This document shows, piece after piece, positions 55,310-62,852 of a stretch of 64,000 bases of DNA (the first letter of the stretch is position 1; each line of letters begins with the position of its first letter). The translations under genes and the position numbers were made by a program. The stretch comes from UBA5796 sp040752455 (GTDB lineage: Bacteria; Chloroflexota; Anaerolineae; Anaerolineales; Villigracilaceae): the NCBI GenBank assembly GCA_049324115.1, contig JBMOMN010000009.1, forward strand, positions 352,026 to 416,025, read 5' to 3'. The notes below the pieces were generated by a model that made no database searches, was not told the DNA's origin, and worked only from the letters and a program-made list of their open reading frames with translations.

Positions 55310-56284
55310 CTACTCCCCGTACATGATTTCAGAAAGTTTGCGGATCATTTCCAACCCGGTCACATCCCGCTCCAGTTCGGGGACGCGTGAGGAGACCTGG
55401 TTGCCGAAGAAATCGTCTATCTGGCCGAGATATTTGTCCTGCATCTCGATCCGGTTCTTCAGGTAGGGCGGGATATTCTCTTTCAGCAGTTCACGCGGGA
55501 CGACGCGGTTGACCACGTACCCTGAGATCGGCACGTCGAATTTGGAGAACAGGTCCGCCGCCTTGCGAGTGTCTATCAGGATCATCTCTTCGGGGATGAT
55601 GACGAAGAAGAAAGCGGTCTTATCCTTGTCGGTCAGGATCTGCGACGAGGCGTTGATCCGCCCGCGAATGTATTGCAGCTCGTTCAGGATCGCGTCTTCC
55701 TCGGTTTCCTTTTCGCGTTTCATACGCGAGACCATCTCTTCGTACTCGCGCATTTCCTCGCGCAATTTGGTGATCTTGTTGATCCACTCATCGTAGACTT
55801 TTGCCATGCTCAGGTAGTAAAGGGCGTGGCCGAGCGGCACGAGGTCGTAGATGTAGTAGTCGTAATTCCCTTCCACCACGATGTCCACCACCGCGTCGAA
55901 GATGGCGCTCTCCTCCATGGCGGGTTCTGCGGAGGCGGCCTGGATGTATTGCTCGATCTCTTCCGGCACTTCCTCGAACCCGTACATATCCAGGATCTTC
56001 TGGCGGATCTCGTTCTGGTAGGCCTTGATGTGCTGGTCGGCGTCAATCTCCTGCGCCCACAGGTTATCCATGATCTTCACCGGGCCTTTGCCGAAAATGT
56101 CCTTCTGGAAAATGTCCGACAGGCTGGCCTGCGGGTCCACCGAAAAGACCAGGACCTTCTTTCCCTGGGATGCCAGCCAGTAAGCCGTCGCGGCGGAGAA
56201 GGTGGTCTTGCCAAGCCCGCCCTTCCCGCCGAACATAATGTAGCGGCGTTCGGGGTGCGCTTCAAAGATTTGTTTGAGTGTCAT
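55310..56284 (-). CDS. ArsA/Get3-like ATPase 2 (DTAP motif degenerate)
   Basis: 324 residues behind AAGGAG. P-loop MFGGKGGLGKTTFSAA (about 17-32). Switch I VFSVDPQASLSDIFQ keeps the catalytic Asp that its partner lacks. The DTAPTGH motif is changed to YDLVPLGHALYYLSM (about 146). A charged helical insert (EEMREYEEMVSRMKREKETEEDAIL, in two parts around 175-200) may be the client-binding region. Together with ATPase 1 it has one complete set of motifs, which suggests a heterodimer. No arsenic genes (arsB, arsD, arsR) are near, so arsenite transport is unlikely. Confidence 0.88.
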   Translation of the reverse strand: MTLKQIFEAHPERRYIMFGGKGGLGKTTFSAATAYWLASQGKKVLVFSVDPQASLSDIFQKDIFGKGPVKIMDNLWAQEIDADQHIKAYQNEIRQKILDMYGFEEVPEEIEQYIQAASAEPAMEESAIFDAVVDIVVEGNYDYYIYDLVPLGHALYYLSMAKVYDEWINKITKLREEMREYEEMVSRMKREKETEEDAILNELQYIRGRINASSQILTDKDKTAFFFVIIPEEMILIDTRKAADLFSKFDVPISGYVVNRVVPRELLKENIPPYLKNRIEMQDKYLGQIDDFFGNQVSSRVPELERDVTGLEMIRKLSEIMYGE

Positions 56285-56289
56285 GAGGT

Positions 56290-56340
56290 CTCCTTGTTTT
56301 TCTGCTTATTGCTTATTGCTTATCGCATATTGCTTGTCAT
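56290..56340. repeat. 7-nt repeat upstream of ATPase 2
   Basis: TGCTTAT repeated about three times, then CGCATAT and TGCTTGT: five consecutive heptamers. A related heptamer tract (ATCGCGT, ATGGCGA, ATCGCGA, TCAGCCA, TACGCGA, TATGCGA) lies at 56723-56770. Confidence 0.7.
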
Positions 56341-56357
56341 CGAAAGCGACAAGTGGA

Positions 56358-56710
56358 TCATTTCAAAGTATTCCGAAACGCATTGATTTTTCGTGCCAGC
56401 GCATCGCCCCACTCATACATCTCTGCTTGTTTTTCAGGAGCAATGTACTTGCGGTCGAGCGCCAGGAATGAACCTCCAATAACTTCGAATGTCTCTCCAA
56501 CGGCCAGGCCAAGCCGGTGACTGAACAGCGCGTCCGTCTGCAAGCCGGAGCCTTCAGCAATGAGCAGGGAAACAGCATCTGAAGCGCGATTGAGCTGGTC
56601 AACGAGGGCATACTTTTCATGCCGTGGAAACTCGCAGTGATCTCGTGAACCTTCGCCGAAAACTCGCGTGCCCTGTGCCAAATTTCCAACCCCTCGAAGC
56701 GGAATGGCAT
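56358..56710 (-). pseudogene. Four-helix-bundle (IVS-type) protein, frameshifted
   Basis: The N-terminus MPFRFEGLEIWHRAREFSAK from the ATG at 56710 and the C-terminal part (EKYALVDQLNRASDAVSLLI...AEMYEWGDALARKINAFRN) are in different frames. They join after ITASF if one C is restored near 56630 (SFPRHEKYAL). Combined length about 117 residues, normal for the 23S rRNA-IVS/four-helix-bundle family, whose role is unknown. It interrupts the twin-ATPase operon between heptamer repeats, consistent with late insertion. A sequencing error is possible. Confidence 0.7.
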
Positions 56711-56769
56711 GGTGACTCCTTCTGTCCATCGCGTATGGCGAATCGCGATCAGCCATACGCGATATGCGA

Positions 56770-57048
56770 TTAAAACATCGCGTCCGAGACATCTTTCTCG
56801 CGGAGCAGGCGTCGCTTCCAGGTGGAGATTTGGGGGACCACGTAAGGGAGCAGGCGCAGGCTGTAGTACGGCGGCAGGATCGGGATCCCGATCATGTCAC
56901 CCATCGTGATCAGGATGAAGAGGTGCTCCATGCTGGCCCGTGTCCGCAGGGCATAGCGGCTCATGTCGTGCGAGGCCATGCCGTAGATCACCTCCTGCAT
57001 ATTTTGTAAGAAACCTTTCTTCTTCGGCTCTCCGGGGTTTTTACTCAT
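56770..57048 (-). CDS. Small PYYS-core protein B of the twin-ATPase locus
   Basis: 92 residues: lysine-rich start (MSKNPGEPKKKGFLQNMQE), VIYGMASHDMSRYALRTRASMEHLF, then ILITMGDMIGIPILPPYYSLR and LLPYVVPQISTWKRRLLREKDVSDAMF. Shares with protein A the YGMA(S/I)HD, (S/M)EHLF, IPILPPYYS and WKRR-LRE-DV-D blocks. Probably cotranscribed with protein C upstream (38-bp gap). Confidence 0.7.
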   Translation of the reverse strand: MSKNPGEPKKKGFLQNMQEVIYGMASHDMSRYALRTRASMEHLFILITMGDMIGIPILPPYYSLRLLPYVVPQISTWKRRLLREKDVSDAMF

Positions 57049-57086
57049 GGTATTTTCCTTTCTGCTGTGGTATTAAGCCGTTCAGG

Positions 57087-57386
57087 CTAAAGTCCATCGA
57101 GGTGGTAATCGTGCTCATCGCTGAATTCGCGCTCGCGCAAAACCCGGCGCTTCCAGGTGGTGATATGGGGAACAAGAAAAGGCAAAAGGCGCAGGCTGTA
57201 ATACGGAGGCAATACCGGTATTCCAAGCATGTCGCCTACGGTCCCCACCATGAACAGGCTTTCCAGGCTGGCGCGCATTTCCAGGGCGTGTTCGGTAAAC
57301 TCCATTCCGATCATGCCGAACAAAAATTCCCTGGCGGCCTGTAAAAAGCCCGATTTTTTTTCAGATTGAGTCTGATCGCTTTTCAT
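57087..57386 (-). CDS. Small PYYS-core protein C, first gene of the twin-ATPase operon
   Basis: 99 residues: MKSDQTQSEKKSGFLQAARE, FLFGMIGMEFTEHALEMRASLESLF, MVGTVGDMLGIPVLPPYYSLR, LLPFLVPHITTWKRRVLRERE. Same block pattern as proteins A and B but with a longer acidic tail (FSDEHDYHLDGL). TATAAT sits almost against the start codon (57387-57392), too close for a normal promoter, so either transcription starts further upstream or this match is chance. Divergent from the gene at 57425. Confidence 0.7.
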   Translation of the reverse strand: MKSDQTQSEKKSGFLQAAREFLFGMIGMEFTEHALEMRASLESLFMVGTVGDMLGIPVLPPYYSLRLLPFLVPHITTWKRRVLREREFSDEHDYHLDGL

Positions 57387-57424
57387 ATTATACTCACGCC
57401 TACTTCTAAGCTCCGAGGTGTCCT

Positions 57425-58072
57425 GTGAACTCTCAATATATCGTCATTATTGCTGTGGCGGTCTTCATGGGCTGGTTTGCCCTGGGCATGATCTACAACC
57501 TCCGGCGCGGCGACGCGCTCCTCAAGTGGATGCAGGCAGGGCTGCCGCTCATCGGCCAGCGCACCACTTTCCGCTGGCTGGGCACTTCCGTGGCCGAGAT
57601 GGGCATCGCCAAAGCCAAGCGCCCCTTCCAACGGCTCGACACGTTGCTCGTCCTCAAGCCGCGTGACGTGTTCTGGATGACGATCATCGCGCTCTTCCAG
57701 GGACGCGACGATGTGCTGATCTTCCGCGCCCATCTCAGCACGCCGCCGCTGCTGGACCTCGAGCTGGCTGACCCAAAAACCTGGAGCGGACGCACCGCCC
57801 TGACCCAGGCCGCCCAGCGAGGTTGGGAGGGTACAGACTATCACGGTCTGCGCCTCATGGCACCCAAAGGATTGCTGACCCTGGCGGCGACAACGCTCGA
57901 CCGCCTGGACGCTTCGATGCAATCCCTTTCCCCGCGTTACGTCCGGTTCAGCCTGCGAAAGACCGCACCGAACTTCGAGATCCATCTCCCGTTCCCCAAC
58001 CCTCGCCTCACTGATGCCAAGGCCTACTTCCAGTCCCTGAACGACCTGGGACGCGCTGTCGGCGAGCGGTGA
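57425..58072 (+). CDS. Membrane-anchored protein of unknown function, divergent from the ATPase operon
   Basis: 215 residues from a GTG at 57425 with GAGGT 5 bp upstream. An N-terminal transmembrane helix (YIVIIAVAVFMGWFALGMIY) is followed by a basic, soluble domain (LRRGDALLKWMQAGLPLIGQ; KRPFQRLDTLLVLKPRDVFW; MQSLSPRYVRFSLRKTAPNFEIHLPF). No family recognised. The 38-bp intergenic region shared with the operon suggests joint regulation; a role with the ATPases is only inferred. It ends in a terminator. Confidence 0.7.
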   Translation: MNSQYIVIIAVAVFMGWFALGMIYNLRRGDALLKWMQAGLPLIGQRTTFRWLGTSVAEMGIAKAKRPFQRLDTLLVLKPRDVFWMTIIALFQGRDDVLIFRAHLSTPPLLDLELADPKTWSGRTALTQAAQRGWEGTDYHGLRLMAPKGLLTLAATTLDRLDASMQSLSPRYVRFSLRKTAPNFEIHLPFPNPRLTDAKAYFQSLNDLGRAVGER

Positions 58073-58103
58073 CGATCAGGTAACGGGATCAGGCCGAAGG
58101 TCA

Positions 58104-58132
58104 GGGAGACGCGCTGCCGCGTCTCCCTTTTT
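58104..58132 (+). terminator. Rho-independent terminator
   Basis: GGGAGACGCG and CGCGTCTCCC around a CTGC loop, then TTTTT, 32 bp past the stop of the membrane-anchored protein gene. Confidence 0.85.
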
Positions 58133-58150
58133 CGTTGTTAAGGAAGGAAG

Positions 58151-60031
58151 TTAATCCGCCGCCGCGGCCGCTTTCTTGGCCGGTGTCTTGGCGTAACGCT
58201 GGTAGGCCTGGTAGCCGTCCCAGCCGATCACCAGGGCAGTGACGAAGAGCAGGATGGCGATCACGATCATGGCCCAGGCGCCCAAGGCAGCCGAGCCGCC
58301 TTGCGGGACGATGGTCACGTACAGGTTGCGCGCCGTCACCAGCGTTGCGGCCAGGGTGGTAACGTACATGAACACGGTCGGCCACAGGGCATAAGAGGGA
58401 TTCTTCTTCTGCTCCCTGAGCCAGACGGTGACGATCAACAGGCTGAGGGCCGCCATCAACTGGTTGGCCGCGCCGAACAACTGCCACAGGTAGACCCAGG
58501 TTCCGGTCAAGACCAGCAGCATGGTCAGCACCATCGAAGTGACCGTCGAGATGTGCATGTTCTTCAAGAAGGGCATCGCATCGCCGGCCCACTCGGTGAG
58601 GGTGACGCGCATGACGCGGAAGATCAGTTGGGTCACGGTCAGCACGATGACCATGAACGCGCCGAAGCCCAGCGCCGTGCCGAACAACTGGAAACCGCTC
58701 CCGAAGACGACCGAAAGCAGGCTGCCGACGCCGGCCGCAAAGCGGCCTGCGCCGCCGCCGGTTCCGGCAATCGAAACGGCCACCAGGGCCAGCAGGGCCA
58801 GCGTGTTCTCCGTGAACATCGCCCCGCCGCCCACGGGCAGGCCGTCGGTCTCATATTCCAACTGGCGGGCCGTGCCGATGGAGCCGATCAGGGCGTGCCA
58901 GCCGGAGATGGAGCCGCAGGCGATCGTCACGAACAGCATCGGCCAGAGCGGCTGCCAGGCCTTGCCCGCCTCGGGCACCCAGGGCTGGGATTTGACCGCT
59001 TCCAGCGCGAAAGCGCCGATGTCCGGCCGGATGAAGGGGGCCAGGACCGCGCCGAGGGCGCTGAACCCGATCGTCAGCAGGGTGATCCAGAAACCGATGT
59101 AGTTGACCGGCTGGGCAAAGCGCCAGATGGGCAGGGTGGCAGCCAGGTATGAGAAGCCGAGCAGGAACAACGCCCAGAACAGGTAGGAGGGCATGGTCTT
59201 GATCTCGCCGGTATCGCCGTTGTAGAGGGCAGTGGTGGGGCGTTTGCCCTCCACCGGGGCCGGGATGCGCGGGTCGGCGTTGGTCGGATCGGTCACGACC
59301 ATGACGGCGTTGCCGCCGGTCAGCCCGTCAACAGCTTTGTTGAAATTGATAACGACCGAGCTGATCGGGCCTTGCGTCAGATCGAGTTTGCCTTCGGCGT
59401 TGACCGCTCCGAATGGGCCGAGCATGATCGCAGCCAGGGTGACGACGACCACAATACCCGTGACCATGATCAGGTCCATTTTCCACTTGTAGAGCATTTG
59501 TCCGGCCAGGAATCCCATCACGCCGAGCATGATGATGCCGAACGGTACGTCTGCACGGGCCGCCAGCAGGGACGACATGATGCCCATGAATGCGCCCGCC
59601 ACCAGCAGCAGGTAGAAGAAGATGAAACTGAACAAGATTGTGCGGGTGCGCGGGGCGATCAGCTTGTGACTGATGGCGCTCAGGCTGTTGCCGTCATTGC
59701 GGACGGCGACCATGATGGCGCTGTAGTCACTGACCCAGCCAATGAGCGAGACGCCGATCAAAAGCCATGCCAGCGAAGGCGCCCAACCCCACAGGTTGGC
59801 CGCCGTGATCGGGCCGACGATAGGCCCGGCCGCCGCGATGGACTTGAAGTGATAGCCGTAGAGCACGTTGCGGCTGGTCGGCATGAAGTCCACACCGTCC
59901 ATGTACATCTTGGCAGGAGTCGCTTTCTTGGCGTCTGACTTGATGATGTCACGGTCAATCCGCTTGGCATAGAAGTTGTATGCCGCGTAGATGAAGACCG
60001 TTCCAAGCACAACGATCCACAGGGTATTCAT
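58151..60031 (-). CDS. cstA: CstA-family carbon starvation / pyruvate or peptide transporter
   Basis: 626 residues, about 16 membrane helices. Family marks: PTSRNVLYGYHFKSIAAAGPIVGP (about 51-74, read in two parts), SDYSAIMVAVRNDGNSLSAI, GWHALIGSIGTARQLEYETDG (about 375) and FGAANQLMAALSLLIVTVWL. CstA homologues import pyruvate or peptides under carbon limitation. It may be cotranscribed with the thioredoxin-like gene 126 bp upstream. Confidence 0.93.
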   Translation of the reverse strand: MNTLWIVVLGTVFIYAAYNFYAKRIDRDIIKSDAKKATPAKMYMDGVDFMPTSRNVLYGYHFKSIAAAGPIVGPITAANLWGWAPSLAWLLIGVSLIGWVSDYSAIMVAVRNDGNSLSAISHKLIAPRTRTILFSFIFFYLLLVAGAFMGIMSSLLAARADVPFGIIMLGVMGFLAGQMLYKWKMDLIMVTGIVVVVTLAAIMLGPFGAVNAEGKLDLTQGPISSVVINFNKAVDGLTGGNAVMVVTDPTNADPRIPAPVEGKRPTTALYNGDTGEIKTMPSYLFWALFLLGFSYLAATLPIWRFAQPVNYIGFWITLLTIGFSALGAVLAPFIRPDIGAFALEAVKSQPWVPEAGKAWQPLWPMLFVTIACGSISGWHALIGSIGTARQLEYETDGLPVGGGAMFTENTLALLALVAVSIAGTGGGAGRFAAGVGSLLSVVFGSGFQLFGTALGFGAFMVIVLTVTQLIFRVMRVTLTEWAGDAMPFLKNMHISTVTSMVLTMLLVLTGTWVYLWQLFGAANQLMAALSLLIVTVWLREQKKNPSYALWPTVFMYVTTLAATLVTARNLYVTIVPQGGSAALGAWAMIVIAILLFVTALVIGWDGYQAYQRYAKTPAKKAAAAAD

Positions 60032-60157
60032 AAAAACATCCTCCTTTGAGCGAATGGTTTACGATGGCGCAACTTTGGGAGGGGTCATTCGCGCCGCCAT
60101 CTGTGCGGGAATGACTTCGACAACAGGACTTTTTTTCGCCAGGGTACTCCTTTCAGC

Positions 60158-60559
60158 CTAAGCAGGCTCGATCATGGATTCCGGTTGGGCCAAAATGCGA
60201 TTGATTTCATTCGCTGCCGATTCGAGCGAATCCCTGTCAATAAAGCGGGAACGGCGGTTGACGATGACCGCCGGGTAGCGGCGGGCGTTATACCGTAAAG
60301 ATTTGTAGACCCCCTCGATGGAGGCTGCATCAATCACCTTGATGACCAGCCGGTCGCAATGGACGCGGAACATCTCCTTCACCCAGTCAGACACGGCCAG
60401 GTAATCCTGGGCCAGGTCGTCGGGCAAACTGCTCTCCAGTTGCTCTTCGTGAACACGGTCCGACTTCCCCATCTCACGAAAAGCCACCTCGCAATGCGTA
60501 CAATGATAAAAAGCTGTGGGGGCATAAGCTATGATTTCAACCAGTAAAGGCTCGCTCAT
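60158..60559 (-). CDS. Thioredoxin-fold-like protein with CxxC, upstream of cstA
   Basis: 133 residues. LLVEIIAYAPTAFYHCTHCEVAF places a CTHC motif after the first strand (about 20-23). Near the C-terminus RRYPAVIVNRRSRF resembles the cis-Pro strand of thioredoxins. No signal peptide. Exact family not recognised. The gene follows a terminator-containing leader and precedes cstA on the same strand, so it may share cstA regulation. Confidence 0.6.
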   Translation of the reverse strand: MSEPLLVEIIAYAPTAFYHCTHCEVAFREMGKSDRVHEEQLESSLPDDLAQDYLAVSDWVKEMFRVHCDRLVIKVIDAASIEGVYKSLRYNARRYPAVIVNRRSRFIDRDSLESAANEINRILAQPESMIEPA

Positions 60560-60579
60560 TTCATAACCTCGCTAAAGGA

Positions 60580-60620
60580 ACAAAAAACGCCAAGAGCCTA
60601 GGGCATGGCTCTCTGGCGTT
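60580..60620 (-). terminator. Terminator/attenuator in the leader of the thioredoxin-like/cstA unit
   Basis: Minus strand: AACGCCAGAGAGCC pairs with GGCTCTTGGCGTT, followed by TTTTTTG; a ribosome site and the start codon come 20 bp later. An intrinsic terminator placed between leader and gene is the layout of attenuators and riboswitches. Confidence 0.75.
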
Positions 60621-60800
60621 CGGCGCAACCGGACACTTGCATGGCAACGATCATTTGCCAGCACAATGAGGGGAATGGGAGTTGCAATGAAAGACCGTTT
60701 CTCATCTCTCGACAGAATACTACCATCCGAATCAAGAAATCACTTTCCGCTACATTCTTATAAACACCCGTGAGGTTGATTTGTTGCTTTTGTTTAGGGG
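60621..60800 (-). promoter_or_regulatory. Candidate structured leader RNA
   Basis: About 180 nt without a gene, directly upstream of the terminator. It includes GCAAATGATCGTTGCC and GTTGCGCCGAACGCC, able to form alternative pairings. I could not match it to a known riboswitch class. Confidence 0.35.
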
Positions 60801-60854
60801 TTGAATTTATTGTATACCGATTTTCGGGTTTGTCAAACAATTTTTCATAAAAAA

Positions 60855-61784
60855 TCAGGCGGACTGGCGGGCTTTCAACTCGACCGGCAGCAGGGAGGCG
60901 TAGATCATATCCGCTACGGGGGTGGGGACGCCCGTTTCGCGGCCCTTGCGCCCGATCACCCCGATCATCGATTCGATCTCGGACCTGCGGCCGGCTTCCA
61001 CGTCGAGCTGCATCGAGGCCCGGATGGTGGGCGCGGCGTTGTCCATGAACGCCAGCGACTTCTCCACCACGTCAGCCTCCAGCCTGACCCCCAGCGCCCG
61101 CGCCACCGCTTCGACTTCCCTCATCAGGCCGATGATCATCGCCCGCGTCTCGGGCACCGAGCGGTACTCCCCCATCGGCAGGCGCGTCAGCGAACCCAGG
61201 CCGCTGGCCGCGGAGATGAAAACCAGTTTGGTCCACAACGCCCTGGAAATGTCTTCGGAAATTTCCACCGCGATCCCCGTCCCTTGCAGGGCGGCCTCGA
61301 TGGAACGGACCCGTCCCGAAATGGTCCCATCCAACTCCCCGAAGATGATCCGCCTGAATTGGGAAACCTGCCTGATGACCCCCGGCGCTTCGACCGCCGA
61401 CGAAACCTGGGTCACGCCGCCGATGACGTGCTCCATGCCGATGACCGCTCCGATCCTTTCGGCAGCATCCACCCCGTTCTGGAGGCTCATCACCACCGTA
61501 TCGCTCCCGATCATGGGACGCAATTGCAGGGCCGCCTCGTCGGTGTGGTAAGTTTTGGGGCAAAATATGACCAGGTCCACCGTCCCGACCGCCGCGGGAT
61601 CGTCTGTCGCCTGGGCCGGGACCACCTCGAAATCCCCGTGAATGCTTTTCACCTGCAACCCGTTCTCCCGGATGGCCTCCAGGTGCGCGCCGCGGGCAAT
61701 GAACCAGACATCGTGCCCATGTTTCGCCAGAAGGCCGCCGTAATATCCGCCGACGCCGCCGGTGCCGAACATTGCAATTTTCAT
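60855..61784 (-). CDS. panE: 2-dehydropantoate 2-reductase (ketopantoate reductase)
   Basis: 309 residues. N-terminal NADP-binding KIAMFGTGGVGGYYGGLLAKHGHDVWFIAR; VIFCPKTYHTDEA with the Lys region (about 75), SLQNGVDAAERIG (about 98), catalytic Lys in LWTKLVFISAASGLGSLT (about 185) and Glu/Ser region VEAGRRSEIESMIG (about 268). It would convert ketopantoate to pantoate for CoA synthesis. The family also includes lookalikes of other specificity, and no panB/panC lies nearby. Last gene of the minus-strand unit starting with the PHD/RelE pair. Confidence 0.88.
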   Translation of the reverse strand: MKIAMFGTGGVGGYYGGLLAKHGHDVWFIARGAHLEAIRENGLQVKSIHGDFEVVPAQATDDPAAVGTVDLVIFCPKTYHTDEAALQLRPMIGSDTVVMSLQNGVDAAERIGAVIGMEHVIGGVTQVSSAVEAPGVIRQVSQFRRIIFGELDGTISGRVRSIEAALQGTGIAVEISEDISRALWTKLVFISAASGLGSLTRLPMGEYRSVPETRAMIIGLMREVEAVARALGVRLEADVVEKSLAFMDNAAPTIRASMQLDVEAGRRSEIESMIGVIGRKGRETGVPTPVADMIYASLLPVELKARQSA

Positions 61785-61800
61785 CTCGTCCTCCGTTTGC

Positions 61801-62085
61801 CTATAAAACCAGCTCTACTTTCTGGTCAAACACCTGAACGTCCGGCCAGTTGCTTTCCACCCAGCGCGCCAGGGCTTGCAAGGAGCGCTGGAGATGCCCC
61901 GCGTCGGTATTGACCATGGCGCAGGCAACGACCGCCTCCGTCCACTTGTCTTGCAGATCCATTTCCGCCACCGACACGTTGAATTCGCGGTGCAGGCGGT
62001 TGAGCAGCGGCTTGAGCCGCCCGCGCTTCTCTTTCAGCGAACCGCAGCCGGGCAGGTGGAGGTGAAGGGTAAGGGTAGCCAACAT
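61801..62085 (-). CDS. DUF503 (YlxP-like) protein
   Basis: 94 residues: MLATLTLHLHLPGCGSLKEKRGRLKPLLNRLHREFNVSVAEMDLQDKWTEAVVAC pattern (in parts: GCGSLKEKRGRLKPLLNRL, FNVSVAEMDLQDKW). This matches DUF503, often found near rbfA/nusA, function uncertain. Here its ATG shares a base with the RelE stop (TGATG), an unusual neighbourhood. Confidence 0.85.
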   Translation of the reverse strand: MLATLTLHLHLPGCGSLKEKRGRLKPLLNRLHREFNVSVAEMDLQDKWTEAVVACAMVNTDAGHLQRSLQALARWVESNWPDVQVFDQKVELVL

Positions 62086-62357
62086 CAGAAATTCCGGTAG
62101 ACGCTTCCGCGTGGAGCAATTTCAAGTACCAGCACGATCAACCTGTCATCTTCGATGGCATAAATAATCCGCCAATCTCCCACTCGCAGGCGATACAGGG
62201 TTTCATACCCGCTCAGTTTTTTGCTTCCAACCGGTCTAGGCTCCTCACCCAAACTGCGGATGGCGCGGCGGATCCGTTCCAGGGTATCGCCCTTGAGCCG
62301 TTTCAGGGATTTCTCAGCTTTGCGGTGAATGATAATTTTCCAGTGGTTTGCCCCCAT
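62085..62357 (-). CDS. RelE-family toxin
   Basis: 90 residues from the ATG at 62357 (MGANHWKIIIHRKAEKSLKRL). The pattern KAEKSLKRLKGDTLERIRRAI, PRPVGSKKLSGYETLYRLRVGDWRIIYAI and VLVLEIAPRGSVYRNF is the RelE/ParE-like mRNA interferase fold with basic active-site residues and a C-terminal aromatic. The antitoxin gene ends 2 bp upstream. Confidence 0.92.
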   Translation of the reverse strand: MGANHWKIIIHRKAEKSLKRLKGDTLERIRRAIRSLGEEPRPVGSKKLSGYETLYRLRVGDWRIIYAIEDDRLIVLVLEIAPRGSVYRNF

Positions 62358-62359
62358 AA

Positions 62360-62635
62360 CTATGCCTCGTTGTCCAACTCCGCATCCACTTCTTCCCAGG
62401 GACGGCCGACGGACTGGTCGGTTTTCCATTCATCATAGCGGGCAGCAGCTTCTCGCACCGCTCGAAGTTCGTCCAAGTCTGCGCGGATTTTCTCATAATC
62501 CGCCGCCGGGATGATGACGGCCACATTCTTGCCATTGCGTTCGATGATCACATCGCCCTTGCCGGATAAGACCTGGTCCAGGATATCGCGCCAGCGGGCG
62601 CGTGCCTCGCCGCTTTTTACTTTAACAGAAACCAT
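62360..62635 (-). CDS. PHD/YefM-family antitoxin
   Basis: 91 residues behind AAAGGAGTG. N-terminal DNA-binding PHD fold (VKVKSGEARARWRDILDQVLSGKGDVIIERNGKNVAVIIP, in parts: RARWRDILDQVLSG, VIIERNGKNVAVIIPAADYE) and an acidic C-terminal tail (WEEVDAELDNEA) that would wrap the toxin. Autoregulation through the repeated operator just upstream is likely. Confidence 0.9.
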   Translation of the reverse strand: MVSVKVKSGEARARWRDILDQVLSGKGDVIIERNGKNVAVIIPAADYEKIRADLDELRAVREAAARYDEWKTDQSVGRPWEEVDAELDNEA

Positions 62636-62649
62636 CGTTCACTCCTTTG

Positions 62650-62682
62650 TACAATATGTACATTGTGTACAGATTGTACGAT
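62650..62682. promoter_or_regulatory. Repeated TGTACA operator of the toxin-antitoxin unit
   Basis: Four GTAC cores at about 8-10 bp spacing (TGTACAATATGTACA then TTGTGTACAGATTGTAC), forming overlapping dyads 15 bp upstream of the antitoxin start. Confidence 0.7.
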
Positions 62683-62778
62683 CCAGCCGGGGGCCTGTCA
62701 AGTTCCATCCTCGAACGGTATTATGGAGATGGTTGGGCGGGATGAGGAGGTGTCACCCCCAATTCGCCTCTCCCGAAG

Positions 62779-62784
62779 TATAAT
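62779..62784 (+). promoter_or_regulatory. Possible -10 for the Thr/Pro-linker protein gene
   Basis: TATAAT, 68 bp upstream of the plus-strand start at 62853. No good -35 at 16-18 bp, so support is limited. No gene was seen between the operator and this start. Confidence 0.35.
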
Positions 62785-62852
62785 ATTTATGGCGGGAGAG
62801 ACAAAAATAATTGACGCTGTTCTGTCACGACACACCGGAGAGGAGAATTGCG

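Noticed and set aside
54317..56284. Arsenite efflux ATPase operon
   Set aside because: No arsB, arsD or arsR nearby, no metal-binding Cys triad recognised, and two degenerate ATPases with mini-proteins instead.
60621..60800. c-di-GMP, TPP, glycine or fluoride riboswitch upstream of cstA
   Set aside because: None of the conserved cores I know for these classes could be found; only the terminator is secure.
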